A stretch of 64,000 nucleotides of DNA from Trema orientale (taxonomy: Eukaryota; Streptophyta; Magnoliopsida; Rosales; Cannabaceae): the NCBI GenBank assembly GCA_002914845.1, contig JXTC01000334.1, forward strand, positions 271,195-335,194, given 5' to 3'. Shown here in pieces: positions 11,733 through 24,200 of this stretch. A model generated the notes under the pieces. It made no database searches, had not been told where the DNA came from, and saw only the letters and a program-made list of their open reading frames with translations. Position numbers and translations under genes: made by a program. Every line of letters begins with the position of its first letter. Positions within the stretch are counted from its first letter, which is position 1.

Positions 11733-12298
11733 TAGGGCTGGCAATTTTTTACACGACACAACGATATGACTCGAAAACGACACGAAATAAATGAATTTGG
11801 GTGACCCATTTAATTTTCGTCAATTTCGGGTTGACACGTGTAATACGTATAATAAACGAGTGGGTTTCCAGTCAATCCGCTTAACCCGAAAATGAGCCGT
11901 GTAACCCGTTTAATTAAACGTGTCATTTTCGTGTCGTATTAACACGACACTAATACGACGCATTTATTAATATTTTAATATATTAAACATGATTTTGATT
12001 AATTTTAAACATATTTATAGGAGTAAAATTAAATTAAGTAGTGCATAATCGTGTTAAATTAGAATAATCGTATTAATTTTGAATAATCATGTCAAACGAG
12101 TCATAATATTACACATGACACGTTTATTAAACGGGTTACACGTGTCGTATCGTGTTACACGTGTATTAATCGTGTCGTGTTCGGGTTTAAATTTTTTATA
12201 CGTTTATTAATCGTGTCGTGTTCGGGTTAGGTGTTATCATGTCGTATCGTAATCGTGTCGAGCCGAACACGACACGATAACACAAATTGCCAGCCCTA
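11733..12298. mobile_element. hAT-like MITE with ACACGA-type internal repeats
   Basis: Both termini read TAGGGCTGGCAATTT inward (15 bp, perfect) and the element is flanked by the perfect 8-bp duplication GTGTCCAG (11725-11732 and 12299-12306), as hAT transposases generate. The interior is non-coding and rich in degenerate copies of CGTGTCGTGTT / ACACGACACG and CGGGTT, densest near the ends. Confidence 0.9.
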
Positions 12299-12929
12299 GT
12301 GTCCAGCACTATAACGACATGTTAATTTGTTACTAGTAATCTTAATTAATAAACTGAATCTCACATAAGTTTCACCTGAAATGTCATTATAATTAGTTAA
12401 TAACAGACGGACACATCACGTGGTGTTGGCCACCATATAATGCTCTCGTAACATCACTCTTACGTTTAAGTTGTCCATTCACTTCCTCATTAGGTTAAAT
12501 TTCCCAAATTTCGTAATATGATGATTCACGAAGCAAATGAGGGCTCATTGCCTCTCTTGGGTGGGTACTTCTCTTTTTTCTCGTTTAAGAGAGGTTAAGA
12601 TTTTAATTTCAACATTCTTAATCCATGGCTTAAGAAGGGGATTATTTGCCTTTTAAATTTTTAACTCCTGAATTTGTGACTAAACTTAACAAATTCTCTC
12701 AGGTTTTGACATTTCGTTGACGAAAAGGGCCAAAATAGAAAACTTCGATAAATCAGGTGCCTTAAATAGGCTATTTCAAAAGTCTGGAGTTCTCAATCCT
12801 GTCAAATATCTTTTTTTCAATTGGCAATCAACTAAGTATTTCAAAAATCTTTATTAAAAATATGTTTTTTAAACAAAAAAGAATAATCGAATATAATTCT
12901 TTTTAAATGTTTTGCATACTAATATTAGT

Positions 12930-13554
12930 TAGGGGTGTCAATTCGTGTCGACGGGTCGGGTTCGTGTCGGGTTGAAGTCTAATATATACATAAATTATAT
13001 CAACCCGAACCCGACCCGTGACCCGTCGTGTCAGAAAACTATCAACACTAACCCGACCCGCACCTAAAACGGGTTGACCCGAACCCGACCCGTACAACCC
13101 GCTTTGGTGAATAACATCCAACCCACAACCCAATTTTGACCCGTCAACCCGTCTTTGACCCGCCAACCCGCTATGACCCGTATTTTTTTTACTTATATTT
13201 TTTTTTTCCTAAGGCTATTATTGTCTCATTTTAAAATAAATAAATTAGGGGTAATTTATAAATATAATTAATAACTTATAATCCCAAACACTTACATTGT
13301 ACAAATTAAATATATCTATAATAATAGTCATAAACAAATTAAATAAAAAAATATTTTTATAATTTAATTATATATATATTTGTTGGCGGGTCAAATGGGT
13401 CAAGTTCGTGTCAAGCGGGTTGACCCGAACCCGACCCGTTTTTTAATTCGTGTCAGGTGGTCGACCCGAACCCGACCCGCACCCTTTTTCTTCAACCCTA
13501 ACCCGCAAAAAATCGTGTCGTGTCGTCGTGTCGTAACCCGAATTGCCACCCCTA
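12930..13554. mobile_element. hAT-like MITE with ACCCGACCCG internal repeats
   Basis: The left end reads TAGGGGTGTCAATTCGTG; the right end, reverse-complemented, reads TAGGGGTGGCAATTCGGG. The flanking 8-bp duplication ATATTAGT (12922-12929 and 13555-13562) is perfect. The interior carries many short ACCCG/ACCCGACCCG repeats in both strands and an AT-rich core. Open frames across it are repeat artefacts. The terminal sequence is related to the element at 11733-12298, but the subterminal motif differs. Confidence 0.9.
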
Positions 13555-15338
13555 ATATTAGTATTATGACAAAAATACTTTAGCATAAGTAAGATCACTA
13601 ATCTACGTATATGTGTCAATTCTTTGCGGCAATAAGAAACCGAAACCTATTTAGATAATACATACTATATTGTCAAATATCAATAGATCAAAATTAGACA
13701 AGAGATCTAAGATCTACGACTATGAAACGTCATTTTTGTTTATAATTGGAAATTAATTAACAAGCCAAAACAGCAAGACGACATAGAAAAAAGGCAAAAA
13801 AAAAACCCTACACAAACACCTTGAACTATCTACAGCACAATGGAGAAATAAAAATTTGCTAGATTCACATATTTGTTATGTAATCGCATACACTTTCTAA
13901 TTAAGGACACAGCCCGATAAGACACTATTTTGAGATGCTGCAAATCTATGCAGATTCATATTTTCAGTTAGAGTACTAGCAACATATTTTATTTTCTTCT
14001 CTCTTTTTTATTTTTTTTATCGCATTGTCTAACATGTAAATTTTTTTAAAAAAAATATCTCAAATTTTAATAATATGTAATAGATTTTTAAATTCATCGT
14101 ATCAAGCACTAACAAATGAGAATGCAAAAGAGTATTGTTACTACCGTCTATATTTAATCATAATAATCAAGGTATAATATTACTATATTATAGACTACTG
14201 TATTATACACACTAGAAGAATGTTAGCAGTACTTTTTCTCACTACTTTTTACACATTTTTGTCCTGCTACGAGCACTCAAACGAGGTTAATTTGTGTAAC
14301 ACTATATATGTTATTAACTTTTCGCCAAAGGAAAAACGAGAAAAGAAATGCCACGTGGCGAAAAAAAAAAAAAAAGGAGATTCACGAGTTTAAGGCAGGG
14401 GCATACGTGCATATACATGGCCGAGGTTGAGAAGAAATTAATGAAATGGAGTGAAGAATATAAACGAAGAAATAATGCATGGTTGATAATGATCTTGATT
14501 GATGGGTATACATGGGATTGTTGGTGTAGGGCCTTTGAGGTGACGATGATTGAGAAACCCGCCGCGGGGTCACGAGAGCAATAAATCAACCCCACGCCGG
14601 CTAATTACATACATAATTTAATACACTAAGCCTAAACATATACATTATATATACATATCTATATAGCTATATCAATTACTACTACTACTTCACTTTGAGC
14701 TCAGTTACTTTCTAATTCTTTTCGTCGAAGCACTTCACGGGGTCCCCAATAAATTCCTTTTCACCTTTACTCCCATCACATGGGTCTACCACCTTAAACC
14801 GAATGCACATAAAAAAAAAATTGTTAATTCTATTTTCGACCCGTCATAAACTATATATTATGTCAAAAAGAAAATAAAAAATGCCATCTTTGTGTGATAA
14901 TTTATACATACATTACATGGTCAACATAAGAATGTGTGATCAATTCCCCAAAATTCAACAGTCACCCCGATAATCACTAGCTACTAGCTAATAGTGTTAT
15001 CTGTGGGACAGTACTAATCAAAAGGATTTATCTTTCAATTTGAGTATAGTAAGGACCCATTTATATATGGAGCTTCCTCCACAGTTTTGAAAGCTAATTA
15101 ATTACAGTATTATTGGCCAATATAACTCACTAAGAAAATATATATCTTGTGCGAATATCTTCTACTAGTATTTTAGAAATATGTAGTATAGCATATATAT
15201 AGATATGTATATATATATATATACGTGTATATATATTTGACACTTAGCAGCAGAAGTTGATTTAGTTACTATTACTAACCAATTAAGTTGAACTTATAAT
15301 TACGTGCAGCAATTTAATTAAACGAGTGCTCAGTTCAC

Positions 15339-15342
<4 letters not shown>

Positions 15343-15369
<27 letters not shown>
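15343..15369. repeat. (AT)n microsatellite
   Basis: About 13 uninterrupted AT units in AT-rich intergenic sequence. Confidence 0.9.
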
Positions 15370-16679
15370 CAGCTATAAAATTCAGTAGTGTACTAGAATG
15401 TATTAATGTAATGTAATAATTGGATTATTTACTGGAAAAAAAAAAACTATTTATCGGATGCTTGAACATCATATTTAATATGTGATTAGTTGTACACCTC
15501 CAAATATTTAGCGAAAAGTGCTATTTATCTTCTTTATCTTGGTTGGAATACTTAAAATAATGTACTTGGGTTCGGCTAAATTTAACTGAAATTACTAGCT
15601 ATCTGTATTTGGCCTGGCATACATGGGATATTGGTATTATAGTGACCGTATTCGTGCATGGAATTGTGGGATGAGGCGTAAAGTTTCGTCATGTCCTCTC
15701 TACCTTTACCTTTCCCTTTTCTAATAAAGTTGACCTTAAAAAAAAAGGAAAAAAAAAAAAACACAAAAAAGAGAGAGAAAATAATTTAATAGACAAACAT
15801 GCAAATGGGTCATTGGGGTTTGTCTTTCTTTTTCTCCTAGATAATTCAGATATTCTCTCTTAGGGCAAGGATTTTGTCTGTCTAGGGCTATCTTTGTTTG
15901 TTTGGTAGAATATAAAGGAATAATATCAGATCATTCCCATATATCCTCCCCAATATGATTTTAATGTCATGTTACGTGCTAGTATAGTGGGAAGGAAAAA
16001 GAGGAAAAGAAAAAATTAAAACGAAGATTTAATTTTCGGGACAAAAATTCTCTATCCACTGTAACTGGGACCCTGTATATACTATATATTATATGATACA
16101 ACATTCCACTAAACACAAATATATGGGTATATAGCCAAAATGTTGTTTTCAAAACATACTTTTTATTTTTCTTTTAAGTGGGGTGTATATTTTTGTGTTA
16201 CATTCTGTCTTGTTTTAACATGTCATATTGTGACACTCCATCCACCATATTAGAGTCTTATATGTATAGTCCCCACCAAATATATGTTTCCATCAAATTA
16301 CTTTGACAAAATATCTGTCTTTCTCAAATCAATCATTGTAAGGTCTATTCTTATGTAGTTTGCATTTACACGAATTGAGGAAATATAAATATATGACATC
16401 AACCAAATATTCATGAAAATTATTCTTTTGGTCCCCAAGGTACTTTCGATATGGTTAATGGGGTACTACATTTTAATTATATATATATTTCTTTAATTGT
16501 CCCACACCTCAATATTCCAGAAAATTAATTATCAAATTAGTTCCAATGTCATCTTATATATGATCAGCTACCGGTTCTTAATTATTCATGCTAAAACTCT
16601 CATGGACAGGCAGAAAATTCTAAAGATGCATATATGAAGTGAATATTATAGACACATAATTATTTTATACTGGTGTAAC

Positions 16680-16680
<1 letters not shown>

Positions 16681-16718
<38 letters not shown>
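16681..16718. repeat. (TTA)n microsatellite
   Basis: About 13 uninterrupted TTA units; the locus is likely polymorphic in length. Confidence 0.9.
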
Positions 16719-18305
16719 TTATTTTTCTTTTTGTTGCTGAAAAATATCGGTGTTACTGATATGTCTCTTCTACGTGATAATGTGTTTATTAATTATATAT
16801 TGTGAAATAAAACGTGCCACAAGGTGCCAATATTATATATAAAGAAATGAGGAAAAGGAGTATAATTAAATTGAATAATTAATCCCTGGCCAAATCTTTC
16901 TTTTTTTGGACAAACAAATTAGAGTCTGCAGAGAATTTCTTACAGTACCATTTGTTTAATATGATATCATTTGGTATATGATTATACCAACTGGGTATTT
17001 CCAAATGATAACATTGGACAACAAATTAATTAAAATAACTATATATACATGTATAAATCCATATAATATATATTCTTGCATGCATGTCATGTAGGCTTTT
17101 CACGAAGATTATTGGAGGGAAGTGGGGAATCAGTCTCTGGAGGGTTTCAGTTTCTTGTGTCAATTTCTTTTATTTTTCTTCTTATAAGATATGACATGGA
17201 AAGGAGCCGATCATCCCTTGTGTTGGAGGATGCAATAAACATATATAATATATAGTATATAATAATTATCGATATTGCATATATATATATATGTAAATGA
17301 CTCTTTTAGATTTGGAGGTTGGTGATTTATTTTTATATATTTATATGTGTTTTTTGAGGCTTGTATTTCTGTTCTTTTTGTGAATAACTGAAGATTCGAT
17401 GGTCAGGCAGAGAGGGGCAGGGCTAAAATAGTTTTTGTCTCTCCAAAGCTTTATGCAGTGAGAATGAGCTTTCTTTGCCTTCTTTTAAAAATTTGTCATT
17501 TTCTTAATGAAAAGAACAAGAGAAAAATTCAGTCTCTCTCAGTATTTTAAACCTCCCCCAAAGAAGAACATTTGCTGCAGAACCTTAGTACAAACATTCC
17601 TATTATTATTATAGATGACATATATATATGCTAGAATACCCTATTGCAAAACAAATTTTCCATGCTACTTTGATTTTCTGGTATTATGATTGTGAATAAA
17701 TCATGTGATTATACGTGATCGATATCTAATATATATACATAATATGTAACATGCACCATCAATTTATTATGCCCAGTACTAAATTGGAAAAGAAACGAGA
17801 AAGCGAAAAGATAATGAAAAACAAAACCATTATCCCCCTACCCACCACCTATATACCACCTTTTCTCTATTATCGATAAAAGTATATATTCTTGTGGTTG
17901 ATTTGGTATTTTTTTAAATATATATAATATAATATGGTAATTTGTCTTGTAAAAGACTGATATGGTTTCATATAAAATATTTTGCAAAAATGTAATTGAT
18001 TTACAATATAATATGAGTCATAAATTTCAATCAAAAATAACATTTGATTATTACTTCAAAGTTTTATTTCTCTCCTCTCTAGTTACTTTACTAAAAAGTT
18101 GCTGATAAGTTCCCATGTCTTAACTCATATAGTCATGTATCCCTTCCCAAAAAAAAAAACCACATATGCTACCATTGTAAATCTAAATTAAGGGCAAGGT
18201 TTTAAATTGATGTATGTGGACATAGGTACTAAGAGAGCAAAGTTCAATAGGATGGTCGATGCATTGTAGCTCTTTCATAACGAATGAAGATATATATATA
18301 TATAT

Positions 18306-18546
18306 GGGCACCAATTTAGTAGGTTTTTTTTTTTTACCTATGCATAGGTATCAATTGGACCAATGAAAAATTTTTTTGCACATTTTTTTATATTAAAAAA
18401 TAGGAGAGAGAAAAAGTATTAATAATGCACGTCTTTTCATGCATCTCATTTTAGTCGTTAGATCATTGTTAGATGATGATCCAACGGCTAGAAAAAAAAT
18501 ACCTACACATAAGTAAAAAAAAAAAAAACCTACTGGATTGGTAACC
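18306..18546 (+). mobile_element. (TA)n-embedded MITE, copy 1 (241 bp)
   Basis: The left end is GGGCACCAATTTAGTAGG; the right end, reverse-complemented, is GGTTACCAATCCAGTAGG. Inside the arms each side has a poly-T/A run and an ACCTAYRYRTAGGTA palindrome. The core includes a perfect-to-near-perfect ATGATCCAACGGCTA segment. Flanks on both sides are TATATATA tracts. It is the inverse-orientation relative of copies at 34383-34623 and 34862-35072. This arrangement recalls the rice 'Micron' elements that sit in (TA)n tracts; a TA-duplicating Tc1/mariner-type origin is the alternative. Confidence 0.8.
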
Positions 18547-19614
18547 TATATATATATATTAAGAAAAATTAAAAACTAAATAGAAATTTTACAACCAATT
18601 AATTGAGTCATGAAATATATTCACTCTAGAATTAGAAGTCCTAATTAATTAGTGGTGGTCTACTAAGTCTAGTGATATCACTTCTATTATGGAGTACATA
18701 TCTTCTGGACCTTAATTTCTCCTAAAATCATAAAAATTAATTATTTTAGAATGGATTACAGCTCTTAGCTCATCAATAGAGTAAACATACAAACATGGGC
18801 ACCCCATATAGATTCCACAAATTTCGCGGAAGCCATTATATCGAATTATGCTGTCTTTATTATACGCCTAGAACATTATTGCTCATAATCATGCAAACCA
18901 TATTCACTAGATAAGAAAAGTTATTCCCTTATAGTGACATAGTTCTAATGAGAACCATATTACTCTCATTTTTTAGACCCAACAAAACCAAAGGCTAAGA
19001 AAATTTAGTGAATGCATTTACATATGTGTCTAACTGTAGAAAAAAGAGAAAAAGTAAAACTCATCATTACACAAGAAAAATGAATACAAAAGGACAATCG
19101 ACTTGAGAGCTGGCCTTTACCCCACACGCATACAACAGAATATAAATCAAAGGCTTTTTCATTTTTCCCAAATTTAAAAAGTTAAATAAAGAAATAAAAC
19201 AATGTGTAGAATGATAGTCCACTTTAAACAAAGCCTCCATCTTGGACCCCAACAATATGGCTGTGCAAAACCCAATTCACATTTTGCCCCCACTGTGCTG
19301 GATTACATTTTGTTTTTGAAGAAGACATATATACATAGAGATACGAATAGATGTACATAATACCTCTGAATTTAGGAGAATGGTCAAGACTCAAGATTAT
19401 GTTTAATTAATCATTCCCATGGAAAGTTTTTCAGTGCATGTGTGACATAATAGATAAGAATCCATTATCCATCCTCATTTCCGCCGCTAATTACTCCACA
19501 CGGCTGATTTTTAACCATTCGATCTTCGATAAACTTCGATCATTTCTTTGTTTATTTTGTGGGAGTTTTATTACCTTAATTGGATTTGGAAAAAAATAAA
19601 GAAAGCTATATATT

Positions 19615-20047
19615 TAGGTTGGTTGGATTTACTTTTGTTTTATGTTTTTTATTTTTAAAAATAAAAAATTTAGATTTTTTTTTTTTAAAAGTTTACTTGT
19701 CGTTTTAAAAATTGTTACCCTTTTTTTTTTCAAAAGAGAGGTAACAAAAAATCTCTAATTCCTTTATTTTTTTTAAACGAATTTTAGAAAACAAAAAAAA
19801 TGGATGTATTTGTATATAAGTACGTATATACATAACACATATATGTATAAACATAGGCAAATACAAATCTATTTTAACTCTTTTCTTCTTATTATTTTTA
19901 TATTTTTGTTTTTAGAAATAAGTAGTGAAAGAAAATTTGCCATCATGTTTCTTATTTTCAAAAATTAAAAGCCAAAATAAAACTTTTACTATGATTTTTA
20001 ATTTATTTAAATAGAAAAACTAAAAGCGAATCTAAACAAACTCCTAA
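19615..20047. repeat. Possible diverged inverted-repeat element
   Basis: The left end (TTGGTTGGATTTACTTTTGT) and the reverse complement of the right end (TTTGTTTAGATTCGCTTTTA) are similar, and both lead into AT-rich arms. No target-site duplication was recognised. This could also be chance similarity of AT-rich sequence. Confidence 0.3.
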
Positions 20048-21271
20048 CATTTTGGTATATTATGAGTTTTAAGTGGATCCTAAGGGCATGTTTGAAGTGC
20101 CCAAAATGAGCATTATTAGGCTTCCATATGGCAATTAGGGTACTCAAATGAGGGGTAGGTCTATCATGGGTGTCCTAGAATTTTACTCGTGCATTTCCTA
20201 TGATAGCCTTGAAAAGAACTATATGATTATACAAGTAGAGTGAAGGAATCCCAAGAAAGAATGTATAGTTTGGCATGTTACTAAAGCAAGACAAAAGCAA
20301 AGAAGCATACAACCGGATAATTTCTAGGCATACCTTCTTAGGGATTTACAAATATTCCAAACAGATCTTAGGGTGTGGGTTGGGTTATTATGAGTGTTTG
20401 GGGAGCTAGCAATTGTATATTTTTTTTTTCCCCTCTGGCATGCCTTGAAATTTACACAAAAAAGAGAACATGTCCCAATAGTTTTGTATTAGAATTGCAT
20501 GAAAATCATCAGCAGAAATGGGGGTTTTCAAAGGAGAGGGAAAAAGAAAAGTTGGTCTTTGCCCTTTTTCTAGTCCCCTTTTCTTTTTTAATGTTAAAGT
20601 GGAGAGGCTGATGATTTTATTGCTTGTAAAGGATATAGATAAAAAGAAAAAGAAGTGTTCACACAGGAAAGGATCCTATTTTTTAAATTTCTTTTGGGAA
20701 ATTTCTTTTAGGATGGAACCTTGATCAGCTTGCTATTGCTGCATCATAGCGCTAGTAATTTGATTTCTTTCCTTGCACCAATTCTTTACTTTCAGTACTA
20801 ATGGGCCTAGGTAATGATTCCCAGGCTGGGCTTCCATTGGTCCAAGCTTGGAAACTTTTTGTCATCTTTAAGCCCGATTTAAAATCCGAACATGGGCCCT
20901 TCTTGATACTTGCTGCACTACAGTTAAAGGTTCAACTGAAGCAATTGGCTAACGCATCTGCTTCTGTTTTAATACAAAAAGTTCAGTATCTGGTTCCTAT
21001 TTGTAATGGCTTTCTTTCATCCAATTCCTTCTACACATCACTAATGTTTTCCTTCCAAATCCGTTCAAGAAATCATTCATTTGGAAAGTATTTCAAGCTT
21101 TTGAAGAATTGTAATGCTTTTATTATGTCAAACTGTTGGTTCAACATACTATATTATTGCTATTCACCTTGAAGATTATATCAAGCTACAGCTAGGTGAA
21201 CTACCTTTATATACACGGTCAAGGATCTTCTCAAGATCAATAGCCTTTTGATCTAATAGAGGTTTAAGAAT

Positions 21272-24200
21272 TCAATTTGTTTCTGTCTTCCCACATGGTT
21301 GATTGTAGCAAAAATGCGCCAATTTGGCCACTGTTTTAACTTTCTCCATAATTGATGGAAGCAGTCTGGCTGCATCAAAATATAACTCAGCTCCAGGTCG
21401 GCTTGAAATCTCTTCTCCAGAATCAGTAGTTTGTAAGTCTGAAAATAACTGGACAGCATTCTCAGCTGCAGCATCCAAAGAAAGTAATGCTTCCCTGCAG
21501 GAAATGATTTTTCGCTTTGCTTCATTTCCTCCTGAAACGCATTCCTCCTGGTCTCCTGCTTCTATCAGTTCGTTTCCTGTGCACAAACTTTCTACGGAGT
21601 TCTTCGGGTCCTGCAATCGGCACCGGAAACATTAACATCAAAAAATCGGAGGCATTTGTTGCTACATTATAAATTAGAGATACATTTTAACTAGTTCATA
21701 ACAAATTCATGATACATTTGATGTTCAACTGTCACAGAAAAAAAACAAAAACTAAAAGCTAATCCTCATATCTAACCAGAGCACAAGTACCTAGTAATAA
21801 ATATAGAAGAAACGAATATAGGTTGACATCTTTAATAAAGCCGGTGCTTTTTTATTGACAAATTTGACAAGTTTCAAAGTTCAAAATTCCCCCAGTATTA
21901 GTCAACCTTTGGTGAAACAACTGACATCATCATCTGTTTCTCAAGAATCATTCTTAGGAGAATGCAGTGTACCAAGTCATTTTAAATCAACGAACCTGCT
22001 TACAAGAATCAACTATTTGCTTTTCAACTGAAACCCGGAATGAAGGATCCTCCAACGTTTCCTCTGGGCAGTTAAAGATTTTACCGCCTAGAGATTTCAA
22101 GGGTGAGTCAAAAAGTCTCTTGCAGCCCCCAAGATAGTCCCGATGTACAACGTATCGAGCAGAGTGCCTTCTCCTGATTGATTTTCCTCTTTCTATCTGT
22201 GAAAAATAAGACATACAAATTTATCAGCACAATATGTATAATCCAGTCCCTAAGAGTTGACCAGGTATCACCCAGTTTCCGCACAACAAAGCCCCATCCA
22301 AGAAGAACCTCATCAAGTTTCAGTTAGAGACATGTAAGGAACAAACCTTGTGCATGGATGACAAGCTGCTGAAGTGTTTTTTAAATAGATCACTTTCTTC
22401 AGGCCTAATGTGGCAGGCATCCGTATTCGTTTGAAACTCACAACCAGTTCTATCGGAATGCAATTGATCCGTCACATCGGGGACATTCCCAGTAACAGCC
22501 TCGCGACTAGTGCTCAAATCACTGGGGCCACATTGATCAATATTCTTGTACATAGATCTAGAATCATCAGGACTCGCCTGCTTATCTGGTATATGACTAT
22601 TCCTTTCATCCATAATCCGGCTCTCAAGACCGTACAAGTGCTGACCAGTAGTTGTGATCTCAGAACTGTGGTGTACTGCAAGCCAAAACCCATGTTTACT
22701 CATAAACAAGAAATACTGCAAGTGTCCCCAGGATATCTCTATCCATGAACTTCTAAGAAGATTTCACATCATATATATTGTAGTACGTCCTCATAAAAGA
22801 TTCACTGCGGAGAGCAATAGCATAAAAACATGGCTTCCTCTAACACTCGAACAATTTAATAAAAATCGTGGACTAATGTAAGAGTAACCTGATAAAATTT
22901 CTTTTCTGTTCTGCAAAATCAAATATCCTACAATTTTTGCTGGGCAACCTGCATCAAATACTAGAAGCAAATGTGCAAACAGGGAAAAAAAAAAGAACAA
23001 AAACAAAAAAAACACCGAAAGGTCCAAAAGTTGAAAGTGGACATTCCTGACATTATCATAATTATCTGACTTTCTGCATGATTAGAAAATTTTGTCTCCA
23101 TTTATCTAGCCTTATGCTTCCATCATTGTCTGTTATAATGGTAAAGAGATTATCATGTGAACACGAGATTAGCCTTACATGTACTCTGGGACAACACTGG
23201 CAAACTTGTGTCCTTTACATCCTGCACGTCTGGGGAGTTTAGCAAGCAAACAGTATAAACAGAGATCCAGCGCTTGTCCATGGCAAAGCTGCTGAAGTGC
23301 AATAGTAAGTGAGCTATGTGACATCATGAATATTAAAGTACAGTATCCAGAAATTCACTGAACACTAATAGAATGACCGACAAACCAATTGCATACCTAA
23401 AGGTCCCTTGAGGTTCTGGAGAACTGCAGTTGTCATTAGTACAAGGAGAAAATGTAGGGGATTGCTCACTGGAACATATCTGATGATTAGATGGCTTTTG
23501 AGCCTTAGGGGAGGATAGAGCATATTCTTGAGCATCAGCAACCAAAGGAGAGACATCTTTCCACTCTACTCCCTGGTGTAAGCAGTGGGAGCATAACGGA
23601 ACAGAGAAATAAATATAAATAAGAATGGACACAAATGTCGGGAACTCTGGAGAACTACAAATTCAGACATCTACTTAGATAATCATGATGATTGGTTTAT
23701 TTCTCAAAAGTAAGACTAATTAAGATTACTAAAGTACTAAGCTTGTAAGGAATCAGTAACTGATAGATATAACTAACTAAGGCCATTTTTGAACAATGTT
23801 GTGCGCTATTATTTTTTGTGACACTTTAATGTACAGAAAACAGAACCACATTGTGAGTGCATTGATGTGGAATAAGATTCATTATTTGGGTATGTAGTAA
23901 TATTAGTAAATGGTTCTCAAAGTTGGCTGTGACTCGTCAGAGAAGTTAGTTGGAAATAACTAACTTAGCAGGAGCGGATAAACTCTAAAGCTCAAGTTGG
24001 TTAATCTCTGGCCAATTATAATTTGCTGGTCGTTAAGTCTGTTATTTGTTAATTATTATATATAAGTTCCCATGCACAAAAGATCAGAGTGAACTGGTTG
24101 TAATTGGGGATTTGGGAGTGAGGATTAGAGCTTTCTATTGTTTTCAGTCTTGAGCGAGAAAGAATTCTGTAAAGTGAGCTTGTCAGCTTGAGTTCCTGAG

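Larger units (their letters stand above)
7802..21271. other. Large AT-rich intergenic region with small transposons
   Basis: This 13.5-kb stretch has no supported protein gene. The first ~160 bases above the OPS start are GA-rich in plus orientation and probably belong to its 5' leader. Identified pieces are a SINE (9594-9792), a Mutator-type MITE (11261-11655), two hAT MITEs (11733-12298, 12930-13554), a (TA)n-embedded MITE (18306-18546) and microsatellites (8827-8842, 15343-15369, 16681-16718). A possible diverged inverted-repeat element lies at about 19615-20047. The remainder (for example 9811-11250, 13563-18300, 20050-21270) is A/T-rich and shows nothing I can name. Confidence 0.6.

Noticed and set aside
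14348-14584. 78-codon frame (MPRGEKKKKRRF...)
   Set aside because: No similarity to a known family, no conservation evidence, overlapping frames on the other strand; chance open frame in AT-rich DNA.
20801-21172. 123-codon plus-strand frame just beyond the WD40 gene stop
   Set aside because: It lies in the probable 3' untranslated region on the opposite strand and has no recognisable domain.
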